Shown one piece after another: positions 25,800 through 36,218 of a DNA stretch of 64,000 nt; positions within the stretch are counted from its first letter, which is position 1, and each line of letters starts with the position of its first letter. The notes beneath the pieces are model-generated. The model saw only the letters and a program-made list of their open reading frames with translations, was not told where the DNA came from and did no database searches. Origin of the DNA: Voacanga thouarsii. Taxonomy: Eukaryota > Streptophyta > Magnoliopsida > Gentianales > Apocynaceae. The stretch is taken from NCBI GenBank assembly GCA_026120185.1, contig JANUWF010003379.1, positions 930,001 through 994,000 on the forward strand, written 5' to 3'. The position numbers were made by a program, and so were the translations under genes.

Positions 25800-26990
25800 T
25801 CACTCTTCTCCTACCAAGGTTCCTTCCCAGAATATAGGATAAAACTTTTTCAAGTACTTACCATTTATGGCGTTTTTTACTTCCTTTTCGTCAAGTGTCA
25901 TCAGTCGATAGGCACCTCTATCGAAAACCTGTGTAACAAGAAAAGGCCCCTCCCATGAGGTAGACCACTTACCATAGCTTGGGTATTTTGGTGCCATGGG
26001 TGGAATAGTTTTCCAAACCATGTCTGTTACTTGAAAACTGCTTCTCCACACTTTTCGATTGTAGGTTCTTGCTACTTTCTCTTTATGCCTTATGATATTT
26101 TCCAACACTGTCCAACGGTCTTCCTCGGCTTGGTCCAAACTCATGGCCAGGGTTAATTTGTAATCTTCAACTGACAAGTAGCATTGGTAAGCTACTCGGG
26201 CCGACCGCAATGATAACTCAGCGGGTCGCATCACATCCTATCCATATGTCAGCCGAAATAGAATAAATCCTGTAGAAGTCTTGTAAGCATTCTGATATGC
26301 CCACAACACTTCTTGAAGGGTTTCGTGCCACCTTTTAGGTTTATCTTCCAACGATTTACGGATCATACTGATCAACGTCTTGTTTGTCACTTCAGTTTGG
26401 CCATTGGCCTGTGTATAATACGAAGATGAATGCAATAATTTAATTTTATATTAGGCTAGAAAGTCGCATATCTTGTCTCCCGCGAACATAGTTCCTTGGT
26501 TAGCTGTTATAGTTTTAAGTATGCCGAATCAGAAAAAGATGTTCTGCTGAAGGAAGGTGATAACGGCAGATTGGGTTACTCTGGTAAGAGCCTGTGCCTC
26601 TACTCACTTGATAAAATAGTCAGTCGCCACTAAAATAAAGGTGAGCCCTTTGGTCGACGGGGGGTGAATCTTGTCGATGACGTCTAGAGCCCAACATCTA
26701 AATGGCTATGGCTTGATGATAGGGTGTAGGTCAGTAGTGGATGTATGAATCAAAGGGTCATGCTTCTAACACGCCTCACATAAGTCTGTATAGGCTACAC
26801 AGTCCATAGTCATAGAGGGCCAGTAAAATCCATGTCATTGTAGTGTCCATTTCAATTTAAGACTCGCTTGATGAGCACCATATAAGCCTTCGTGCACCTC
26901 GGCTAATGCCTGCCCTGCTTCTTTCTTGGACAAGAATCTCAGCAAAACTCCTATATGGCTTCTTCTGAATAAGTCGTTCTTGATCAGTAC
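25800..26990 (-). pseudogene. Tat element integrase
   Basis: Reads on the minus strand downstream of the second RNase H. The N-terminal zinc-binding region shows EVHEGLYGAHQASLK and later DLCEAC (~26,910-26,770). The catalytic core has WALDVIDKIHPP (~26,680) and the conserved QANGQTEVTNK with the acidic residue (~26,400). The second catalytic Asp is replaced: ITANQGTMF (~26,490-26,515) where the family has D before Q/N-G-T. The C-terminal part (25,800-26,234) includes GKWSTSWEGPFLVTQVFDRG and ends NGKYLKKFYP, the GPY/F-type domain. Several stops (for example ~26,620 and ~26,824) interrupt the core. No chromodomain follows, in keeping with the Tat lineage. It would not integrate DNA. Confidence 0.9.
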
Positions 26991-27099
26991 AAAGTTTATT
27001 GCCTTACGTTTTAGCTCCCGTAAAACCTGACTCGTAGGCTCCTGTAAATATGAAACGATATCGGAACACCAGTCTTCTTCATGTTTCTCTTCCGATATC

Positions 27100-27530
27100 T
27101 GCTGATATATTACCACCCCGACTCTTCTCTTAAAATCTGAAGCCATTTGAGCTAAGTCATTTGCTCCCTGGTTCTCCACTCGGGGAACATGAGTCAAGAT
27201 AACTTTCAAGAAGTAATTCAATAATGCTCTCACTTCCTGTAACTTGTCCGACAATACGGGGTTAGTGCATTTATATTCACCTAAAATTTGTCGAATGATA
27301 ATCTGAGAATCCCCTGTTATATTGACCATTCGTGCGTCCAAAACCTTCAGAATTCAAAGTCCCAAAATGAGAGCATTATATTTAGCCTGATTATTTGAGA
27401 TCCCTTTACTTAATTCAAACAAGATTTTTTCTTGTCGTCCACAAGGAGCTTCTATAACCAACGTAACAACTGCCTTATTCTAAGTGCTAGATCCATCAAA
27501 TTCCAACTTCCATGGTTTGTGTGAATTGTA
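27100..27530 (-). pseudogene. Additional archaeal-type RNase H of the Tat element
   Basis: A second RNase H follows the usual one, as is characteristic of Tat retrotransposons. Landmarks on the minus strand are KLEFDGSST (~27,485-27,510), ELSKGISNNQAKYNALIL (~27,362-27,415) and NITGDSQIIIRQILGEYKC (~27,270-27,325), then HVPRVENQGANDLAQMAS (~27,140-27,195). The catalytic Asp residues of FDGSS and GDSQ are present, but the central Glu of the NQAEY motif is Lys here (NQAKY). A stop follows FDGSST. The first RNase H and tether lie just upstream. Confidence 0.9.
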
Positions 27531-28210
27531 CCCCTGTACCTCTTACTTTTCAGGACTAGGCACTTCTAAGTATGGATGCTCGGCTAAGAAATCAGCTATG
27601 GCTTGACATTTCATCGCTTTCAAAGGTAAGTGAGTTAGGGAAAAAGCATATAACTTAATAGCTCATTTTATTAACCGTCCTTACAACAGTGGGTAGTTTA
27701 GCAGATATTTGACGAGATCAATTTTGCACAGCACTTGCACCTCCTTAGGTTGCAGATAATGCTCTAGCTTCACACATGCATAGTATAAAGACAAGCATAG
27801 TTTCTCAATAAGGGAATACCTACTCTCGGTGTCCATTAGGTTTTGACTAAGGTAGTACATTGCCCTTTCAATGCCTTGTGCATCGTTATGAGCTAGCAGG
27901 CAACCGATAGACTTTAGAGCCGCCGAAATGTATAATAATTTCAAGGGTACCTTATCTTGTGGCGAGACCAAAATCAGTGGTTGTGACAAAAGCTGCCTTG
28001 ATTTGATCAAAGGCCGCTTGATGTTCCGGTTGCCAGACAAATTCTTGAGATGACTTTAACCGAAGCAAAGAAGAGAACACCTTCTGCTTACTTGCGGCGT
28101 TCGCCAGAAAACATCGCAAGAAATTGATCTTCCCTAAGAAACTTTGGAGATCCTTTTTGGTTTGCAGTGGCCTTGCCTGTAAAATGTCCATTGCTTTGTT
28201 CTGGTCCACT
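27531..28210 (-). pseudogene. Ty3-type RNase H and tether of the Tat element
   Basis: The RT connection and first RNase H read DLQSFLGKINFLRCFLA and FVWQPEHQAAFDQIKAA (28,080-28,210, shown as separated pieces), then after a frameshift near 28,000 LLYISAALKSIGCLLAHND and YYLSQNLMDTESRYSLIEK (~27,790-27,940). The next part, VKYLLNYPLL (~27,690), leads into a tether with AIADFLAEHPYLEVPSPE (~27,545-27,610). The usual catalytic Asp of the LYxDAS-like motif is not present (LLYISAAL), in line with the degenerate first RNase H known in elements that have acquired a second one. Stops and the frameshift make it inactive. Confidence 0.88.
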
Positions 28211-28883
28211 TCAATCCCTCTCTAATGTACCAAGAACCCAAGGAAGTTACTGGTTGAAACTCCGAAAGTGCACTTGTCAGGGTTGATTTTTAACCGGTGC
28301 TGGCGCATTCGAGTGAAGGCCTACTCCAACCACTGTAGGTGTTGCGAAAAAGTGGGCGACTTAACCACTAAGTCATCAATGTAAACTTCCATGGTCTTGC
28401 TGATAACATCATGGAAAATGAGGTTCATGGCTTTCTGGAAAGTAGCTCCAGCATTTTTCAATCCGAAAGGCATGACTAACCATTCGAATAAACTAATAGA
28501 TCCCAAGCAACGAAAAGCTGTCTTCTTGGTGTCTTCTTTAACTATGAATATTTGGTTGTACCTAGAGTATCCGTCCATGAAGTTTAAGAATTAGTTTCCT
28601 GCAGCTGAGTCTACCAACATATCGGCCATTGACATGGTGTATTCATCATTTGGGGTGGCCAAATTTAGATTTCTGAAGTCAACACAAACCTATAGCTGGC
28701 CATTTTTCTTAATAACGGGCACAATATTAGACACCTAGTCTGCATACCGTCAGGTATGAATGAAACCTCATTGAAGGAACATCTCAATTTCTTCCTTGAT
28801 CCTGAGTAAAAGAGTGGGATTAAAAAGCCAAGCAGGCAGCTTATAAGGCCGGAAACCTTCTTTAATCAACATGCAATGCTCCA
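28211..28883 (-). pseudogene. Tat reverse transcriptase, downstream piece with YIDD
   Basis: This piece carries DGYSRYNQIF, KKTAFR, WLVMPFGLKNAGATFQKAMN and the active-site region MEVYIDDLVVKS (~28,360-28,395), then the thumb HRLKINPDKCTFG (~28,270). Upstream of these it repeats RT sequence also found at 32,818-33,323: NIVPVIKKNGQL-stop-VCVDFR. It has stops at 28,591-28,593, 28,690-28,692 and 28,768-28,770 that are shared with the other copy, and one at 28,735-28,737 (Trp to stop) that is not. The piece starts abruptly at 28,883, where satellite begins. Together with 32,818-33,489 it makes one RT gene with a 506-bp overlap. Confidence 0.93.
28378..28883 (-). repeat. 506-bp RT direct repeat, left of the satellite block
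   Basis: Aligns without gaps to 32,818-33,323; I count 22 mismatches (about 96% identical). Homology begins inside the YIDD codons and ends after atgcaatgctcca. Both copies point the same way and flank the satellite block exactly. Confidence 0.95.
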
Positions 28884-31800
28884 ATCCTTGAAATTTAAAC
28901 TGCTTGTCTTTGTAAATGACATATGTTTTCGGTCTTTTTGTAGACATTTGTTGGATTGCATGCCAAAATATATCCGATTATCTTCAAGTTTGGTCATAAC
29001 ACTTTTCTTAGCAATTTAAACAAATCTAACGACCGGATCATTAATTGAAAGTGCCTATCTTTGTAAATGGCTTAGGTTTTCGGTATTTTTGTATATATTT
29101 TGTAGGCCTGGGTGTAAAAGTATACCCGATTATCTTTAAATTTTGTCACAATACTTTTTCTAGTAATTTAAACAAATCTAACGGTCGATCATTAATTGAA
29201 AGTGCCTGTCTTTGTAAATGCCTTAGGTTTTCGATCTTTTTGTAGACATTTGTCGGATTGCATGCCAAAATATATCCGATTACCTTCAAATTTGGTTATA
29301 ACACTTTTCATAGCAATTTCAACAAATTTAGTGGTCGGATCATTAATTTAAAGTGCCTATCTTTGTAAATGCCTTAGATTTTCAGATTTTTATAGAGATT
29401 TAACTAGATTGCGTGCCAAAATATATCAAATTACTTTTAAATTTGGTTACAACACTTTTATTAGTAGTTTCAATAAATCTAATGGTCGGATCGTTAATTT
29501 GCAGTGTCTATCTTTGTAAATACTTAAGTTTTCGGTATTTTTGTAGATATTTTGTAGGACTACGTGTAAAACTATACCCGATTATCTTTAAATTTTGTCA
29601 TAACACTTTTTATAGTAATTTTAAGAAATATAACAGTCGGATCATTAATTGAAAGTTCCTATATTTATAAATGCCTTAGGTTTTCAATCTTTTTGTACAC
29701 ATTTGTTGGATTGCTTGCCAAAATATATTCGATTATCTTCAAACTTTGTCATAACACTTTCCTTAGAAATATCAAGAAATCTAACGGTCGTATCATTAAT
29801 TGAAATTTCCTATCTTTGTAAATGCCTTAGGTTTCGGTATTTTTGTAGATATTTTGTAGGACTAGTGTAAAAGTATACCCGATTATTTTTAAATTTTTTC
29901 ATAACAATTTTTCTAGTAATTTAAATAAATCTAACGGTCGGATCATTAATTGAAAGTGCCTGTCTTTGTAAATGCCTTAGGTTTTCGGTATTTTTGTAGA
30001 TATTTTGTATGACTACCAGTAAAAGTATACCCGATTATCTTTACATTTTGTCATAACACTTTTTCTAGTAATTTAAACAAATCTAACGGTTGGATCACTA
30101 ATTGAAAGTGCCTGTCTTTGTAAATGCCTTAAGTTTTCGGTATTTTTGTAGATATTTTGTAGGACTACATGTAAAAGTATACCTGATTATCTTTACATTT
30201 TGTCATAACACTTTTCCTAATAATTTAAACAAATTCAACGGTCGGATCATTAATTTAAACTGTCTGTCTTTGTAAATGCCTTAGGTTTTCGATTTTTTTG
30301 TAGACATTTGTTGGATTGCATGCCAAAATATATCCGATTATCTTCAATTTGGTCATAACACTTTTCTTAGCAATTTAAACAAATCTAACGGTCGGATCAT
30401 TAATTGAAAGTGCCTAGCTTTGTAAATGGCTTAGGTTGTCGGTATTTTTGTAGATATTTTGTAGGACTACGTGTAAAAGTCTACCCGATTATCTTTAAAT
30501 TTTGTCATAACACTTTTTCTAGTAATTTAAACAAATCTAACGGTCGGATCATCAATTGAAAGTGCTTACCCTTGTAAATACCTTAGGTTTTCGGTCTTTT
30601 TGTAGACATTTGTTCAATTGCATGCCAAAATATATCCGATTATCTTCAATTTGGTCAAAACACTTTTCTTAGTAATTTAAACAAATCTAACGGTCGGATC
30701 ATTAATTGAAAGTGCCTAGCTTTGTAAATGGCTTAGGTTTTCGGTATTTTTGTAGATATTTTGTAGGACTACGTGTAAAAGTCTATCCGATTATCTTTAC
30801 ATTTTGTCATAACACTTTTTCTAGTAATTTAAACAAATCTAACGGTCGGATCATCAATTGAAAGTGCTTGCCCTTGTAAATGCCTTAGGTTTTCGGTCTT
30901 TTTGTAGACATTTGTTCAATTGCATGCCAAAATATATCCGATTATCTTCAAATTTGTCCATAACACTTTTCATAGAAATTTAAACAAATGTAACGGTCGG
31001 ATCATTAATTGAAATTGCCTATCTTTGTAAATGTCTTAGGTTTTCAGTATTTTTGTAGATATTTTGTAAGGCTACGTGTAAAAGTATACCCGATTATCTT
31101 TACAATTTTTCAAAACACTTTTTCTAGTAATTTAAACAAATCTAATGGTCGGATCGTTAATTTAAACTGCTTGTCTTTGTAAATGCCTTAGGTTTTCGGT
31201 CTTTTTTAGACATTTGTTGGAATGCATGCCAAAACATATTCAATTATCTTCAAATTTGTCCATAACACTTTTCTTAACAATTTAAACAAATCTAACGGTC
31301 GGATCATTAATTGAAAGTGCCTATCTTTGTAAATGCTTTAGTTTTTTTGGTATTTTGTAGATATTCTGTAGGACTATGTGTAAAAGTATACCCGATTATC
31401 TTAACATTTTTGTCATAACACATTTTCTAGTAATTTAAACTAATCTAACGATCAGATCATTAATGTAAACTGCCTGTCTATGTAAATGCCTTAGGTTTTC
31501 GGTCTTTTTGTAGACATTTGTTCGATTACATCCCAAACTATATCCGATTATCTTGAAATTTGACCATAACACTTTTCATTGCAATTTAAACACATCTAGC
31601 GGTCTGATCTTTGATTGAAAGTGTCTGTCTTTGTAAATGCCTTAGGTTTTCGTAATTTTTGTAGATATTTTTTAGGACTAGTGTAAAAGTATACCCGATT
31701 ATCTTTAAATTTTGCCATAACACTTTTTCTAGTAATTTAAACAAATCTAACGGTCGGATCATTAATTTAAACTGCCTGTCTTTGTAGATGCATAAGGTTT

Positions 31801-32817
31801 TCGGTCTTTTTGGAGACATTTGTTGGATTGCATGCCAAAATATATCCGATTATCTTCAAACCATGTCATAACACTTTTCTTAACAATTTAAAAAAATCTA
31901 ACGGTCAGATCATTAATCGAAATTGCCTGTCTTTGTAAATGCATTAGGTTTTCGATATTTTTGTTAATATTTTGTTGGACTACGTGTAAAAGTATACCCG
32001 ATTATCTTTACATTTTGTCATAACACTTTTTCTAGTAATTTAAAAAATCTAACGGTCATAACATTAATTTAAATATCCTGTCTTTGTAAATGCCTTAGGT
32101 TTTCGGTCTTTTTGTAGACATTTATTGATTGCATACCAAAATATATTCGATTATCTTCAAATTTGGTCATAACACTTTTCTTAACAATTTAAACAAATCT
32201 AACGGTCAGATCATTAATTGAAAGTACCTATCTTTGTAAAAGCCTTTGGTTTTCGGTATTTTTGTAGAAATTTTGTAGGACTACGTGTAAAAGTCTACCC
32301 GATTATCTTTACATTTTGTCATAACACTTTTGCTAGTAATTTAAAGAAATCTAATGGTCGGATCATTAATTGAAAGTGCTTGTCCTTGTAAATGCCTTAG
32401 GTTTTCGGTCTTTTTGTAGACATTTGTTCAATTGCATGCCAAAATATATCCGATTATCTTCAAATTTGTCCATAACACTTTTCATAGAAATTTAAACAAA
32501 TCTAATGCTCGGATCATTAATTGAAATTGCCTATCTTTGTACATGTCTTAGGTTTTCGGTATTTTTGTAGATATTTTATCGGGCTACGTGTAAAAGTATA
32601 TCCGATTATCTTTACATTTTGTCATAACACTTTTTCTAGTAATTTAAAGGAATCTAACGGTCGGATCATTAATTTAAACTGCCTGTCTTTGTAAATTCCT
32701 TTGGTTTTCGGTCTTTTTTTAGACATTTGTTTGATTGCATGCTAAAATATAACCGATTATCTTCAAATTTGTCCATAACACTTTTTATAGAATTAAAAAA
32801 AATCTAACGGTCGGACT
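28884..32817 (+). repeat. Satellite block 2, inserted in the Tat reverse transcriptase
   Basis: About 3.93 kb (roughly 26 monomers) of the same 151-bp satellite as block 1, in the same orientation and with the same A/B alternation. Seven bases, atccttg, precede the first monomer (aaatttaaactgc), and the last monomer breaks off at cggtcgga just before 32,818. The block also contains the rarer monomer form with tttaactagattgcgtgcc (29,399-29,418) that occurs near the right end of block 1. Local homogenisation is visible: the dimer at ~30,360-30,650 is nearly repeated 302 bp later. No terminal inverted repeats or short target duplication are seen; instead the flanks are the 506-bp RT repeats. 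Confidence 0.97.
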
Positions 32818-33323
32818 AATGTGAACTTCCATGGTCTTGTTGATAACATCATGAAAAATGAGGTTCATGGCTTTCTGGAAAGTAACTCCAGCAGTTTTCA
32901 ATCCGAAAGGCATGACTAACCATTCGAATAAACTAATAGATCCCGGGCAACGAAAAGCTGTCTTCTTGGTGTCTTCTTTGACTATGAATATCTGGTTGTA
33001 CCTAGAGTATCCGTCCATGAAGTTTAAGAATTAGTTTCCTGCAGCTGAGTCTACCAACATGTCGGCCATTGACATGGTGTATTCATCATTTGGGGTGGCC
33101 AAATTTAGATTTCTGAAGTCAATGCAAACCTATAGCTGGCCATTTTTCTTAATAACGGGCACAATATTAGACACCCAGTCTGCATACCGGCAGGTATGAA
33201 TGAAACCTCATTGAAGGAACCTCTCAATTTCTTCCTTGATCCTGAGTAAAAGAGTGGGATTAAAACGCCAAGCAGGCTGCTTATAAGGCCTGGAAACTTC
33301 TTTAATCGGCATGCAATGCTCCA
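32818..33323 (-). repeat. 506-bp RT direct repeat, right of the satellite block
   Basis: Partner of 28,378-28,883. The homology limit on this side falls at aatgtgaacttcc (left edge) and atgcaatgctcca (right edge). Beyond 33,323 the sequence continues into the normal upstream RT reading frame, so this side is the native continuation of gag-protease-RT. Confidence 0.95.
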
Positions 33324-33489
33324 CAATGCCTCTGTCTAGCCCTGACATCTCATGATAATCCCATGCGAAATAGTCTTTGTACCTACGAATCAGTATCATT
33401 AGTGCATTCCACTGATTGAAAGTTAAGCACAAGCTAACCTTTATGGTTCTGTTCCCCCTAAGTTCCCCGATATCCACTTCCGTTAACAA
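32818..33489 (-). pseudogene. Tat reverse transcriptase, upstream piece ending before YIDD
   Basis: Reads TEVDIGELRGNRTIKVS, DYFAWDYHEMSGLDRGIV, YKQPAWRFNP, EEIERFLQ-stop-GFIHT, ADWVSNIVPVIKKNGQL-stop-VCIDFR and DGYSRYNQIF to WLVMPFGLKTAGVTFQKAMN. It is cut at MEVHI, just where the catalytic YIDD should follow; satellite begins there. The left copy has YIDD intact. Three stops are shared with the left copy, while this copy keeps the Trp codon that is a stop on the left. The protease lies immediately upstream. Inactive by truncation and stops. Confidence 0.93.
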
Positions 33490-33531
33490 GTCCTGAGCGA
33501 TGAAACTGAGTGCATGACGAATGTCAGGGCC

Positions 33532-33906
33532 TTATGTTTTTGGACATTGATCTTCTAACCCTTCCGTTGTGATCTGGTTATGAGCTATGGTGAGCTTGGA
33601 ATAATGGCTCGGGTCAAAGGTAGAACGGTAAAACACAGCCTCATTTATATATACTTCTGCAAAAAACAGATTGGAGTTAGTTGGCATCCTTTTCACTCGT
33701 TCTCCATCCCAAATTAGCATTAGATTGTGTTGATCCTTGCCCAAACGCCTTAAGGTTGCCAACGACATTACATTTAGCACAGCCCCTCCATCGATGAAAA
33801 CCCGAGAGAAAGGTCTTTCATTGATATGTGCCTTGATGTACAATGGTTTGAGATGATTGGTATGTTCTGCCGTAGGGATCGAAAAAAACATCCTTTCTGA
33901 TGGCAT
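33532..33906 (-). pseudogene. Tat aspartic protease
   Basis: A 124-codon open segment with HLKPLYIKAHINERPFSRVF and then FIDGGAVLNVMSLATLRRLG. DGGA replaces the commoner DSGA/DTGA, a form I associate with Tat-lineage proteases. It would process the Gag-Pol polyprotein. Downstream LFFAEVYINEAVFYRSTFD is the second part of the fold, ending TTEGLEDQCPK at a stop where the frame shifts into RT. It is preceded by the gag C terminus. Confidence 0.85.
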
Positions 33907-33915
33907 TTTAAACTT

Positions 33916-36155
33916 GATGAGCTAAATGACCGCCTCTTCCGTTGTATAGTAATCCTCTTCTACTGTTTCCTGCTTAGCCTTTGCTCGGAATTGTGATGGG
34001 AGAATGCTGAGCATGTTCTAACTTGTGGAAGTACATACCTGTTTATCCGACCACTCCTCCAACGCTTATTTCTGCTGAGCCCATCTCCTTTGTTCCCGCC
34101 ATTTCTAAATTTTTGTAAGCTGGGAACGATGTCCCGGGAAGAACGGCTTTTTACGAGGCACATGCATTGTAAACTTCTCATCCTTCCCTTGGAAATGAGC
34201 CATGAAGGTCGGAATTGTGAGCCGATTGAAAACTGGTGGCCAATCGTCTAGCCTTTTGAACGTTATTCTTTTTTCTTCTAAAATCTCGGACTGCTTCTTG
34301 ACTGAAGAATCTCCCAGCTATGCTCCACCCATACTTGCATCTGCTACTGAGAACGGGTCTGTATCGACTAAGGTTTCATTACGTTTGTTAGCAAATCTTA
34401 CCCTTCCTTCTTGTAAAGCCTTCTGTATTGTGTTCCTGAAAATAACATAGCTATTGGTGTTATGGGAAAACCAGTTATGCCACTTACAGTACTTCTTGCC
34501 CTTCAACTCCTCTAGCCCTGGAACCTTGTGGCCAAAAGATATACGAATATGTTTTTCTTTCACCATTTGATCAAAGATTTACTCAGCCTTTGACACATCG
34601 CATGTGTATGTGGATGGCCGTGCATGAGAAGCTTCCTCCTTCCCTTTGTTGGGTTTCAGAAAAGGACAAGTATAAGATGTACCTTTCACTAATTCTACTG
34701 CCATCACTTCTAGTAATTGTTCTTCCTCATTATCGGTAACGTCGTCCACCACTGATATTATGGTTTGCCCTTGAGAAAATTTGACTGATCGCCTTTTCTT
34801 TTTTTTCTTGATCATTTCTTTGATTCTGATAGCCTGGGACAACAGACGGGAAAAGTTAGAGAAATCCTGGAGGATAAGGCATTCTTTAAGCTGCGTATGC
34901 ATTCTACTGATGGCTATCCTGGCACACTCTATTTTCGACAATTGGGTGGTGAATTTGGTTTTAATTTTCTAAAAACGCTCAATGAACTCTGCTACACTTT
35001 TGGATGATCTCTGCTTAACTGCCAAAAAATCCACTATGGAGACCTCAGGTGCTGGTTTAAAGAGACGCTCATGAAAAATTCATTCCATATCGGCCTATGA
35101 GTACACAGAACTGGGTGCTAGGTTTGCATACCAAGTAAATACCACCCCTATCAAAGACAAAGAGAATAATTACAATTTGTGGCAGTCACTATTTTCGAAC
35201 TCTCTACATTGTGCCGTAAACCTCTCTATATGTTCCATAGTTGATTTGTTATTTTCTCTAGAGAATGTGAAAAACTCAGGTAACTTAAATCCTTGTGGTA
35301 GTACTACCATAGAGTTCACCCATTCTGGGTACGGCTTTTGATACACTGGCCGATCTCTGGCCTGTCGATACAATGCCTCCATCATTGAGCTGACATCAGC
35401 TGATGATACTGGCTATTGATTTTGCCTGGGGAACCTATGACAGTCGGTCGAGAACCTTGTCCGGGGAACGAAACCATCTTAGGATATCTTGGCCCTCGCA
35501 TTGGATAAGCTGTCGTCATGACAGGATATGCAACAGGGACAGCTGCAACGTAACTCTGGGTTCCTCCGTACGAAGAACAAACATTCCTGTTTGGAGCGGC
35601 ATTCTGGTCATAGAATACCTGTGCCCCCATCGGCATCTGGGTCCCTGTGACTGGATATGGTGGAGTTCTTCCTAGGAAAGATTTCGCAGGAACCATGCTA
35701 GGTGCGTTTAACCCCAGATTCCCTTGATGTCCCCTAGGCATTGGCATAGACTACTCTTGGTGCAACAATTGTATTGACCTATAAGAATGTACAATAATGA
35801 ATGAGGGGAAAGGATACACACCTACCTAAGGCGTCCCGTGAGTATTTTACCTTTGTTCGAAATTATAGAGCTCGTTCTGAAGTAGAGGTTAGAACATCGT
35901 GGCAAACTGAGGAATATGACTCTGAATGAGTTTGCCTATACACTGCTCCATGGTCTATCATATGGCAGTTAAAGGTGTCATCTGGGACACTTGGGGAGGA
36001 GACGAAGACTATGCCCCTTGTTGCTCAGGGATGGTGACCTGGGGACTGCAGGACATCATCATTGCAGGATCAAACGCTTCCCGCAAAGTCCGAATTGTAG
36101 GCTAATCGGAAGAATCCGATGAAGGCCCTGAGGATTTCTGCTGTGAATTAGCCAT
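33916..36155 (-). pseudogene. Tat gag, broken
   Basis: Proposed start ATG at 36,155 (minus strand) giving MANSQQKSSGPSSDSSD and an early stop. Next comes a Pro/Gly/Gln-rich stretch (35,382-35,747), then PYPEWVNSMVVLPQGFKLPE and STMEHIERFTAQCREFE (35,170-35,340). The core retrotransposon gag domain reads LFSLSLIGVVFTWYANLAPS (~35,110-35,165) and continues past stops to SKIECARIAISRMH (34,900-34,941). A lysine-rich patch follows, then KKYCKWHNWFSHNTNSYVIF (~34,420-34,490), a C/H-type motif whose last Cys is replaced by Tyr, then EGRVRFANKRNETLVDTDPF. Gag would form the virus-like particle. Multiple stops and frameshifts are present. No alternative assignment is likely. Confidence 0.88.
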
Positions 36156-36193
36156 AATGTATCTTGAACGCAATTGCATGCAACAACTATCTT

Positions 36194-36213
36194 TGGTCCC
36201 ATTGGGTGTGCCA
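36194..36213 (-). other. Candidate primer-binding site of the Tat element
   Basis: Five bases inside the 5' LTR the minus strand reads TGGCACACCCAATGGGACC. TGG is the expected complement of a tRNA CCA end and the position is right. I cannot name the tRNA from memory. Confidence 0.6.
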
Positions 36214-36218
36214 ATTTA

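Noticed and set aside
28884..32817. Satellite as an expanded 3' UTR tandem repeat of a Tat element, a known origin of plant satellites
   Set aside because: The block lies within the RT gene between duplicated RT segments, not between integrase and the LTR, and the same satellite forms a separate array at 1-16,638.
35403..35675. Plus-strand open frame over the gag region
   Set aside because: Shadow of the minus-strand gag segment, which carries recognisable motifs.
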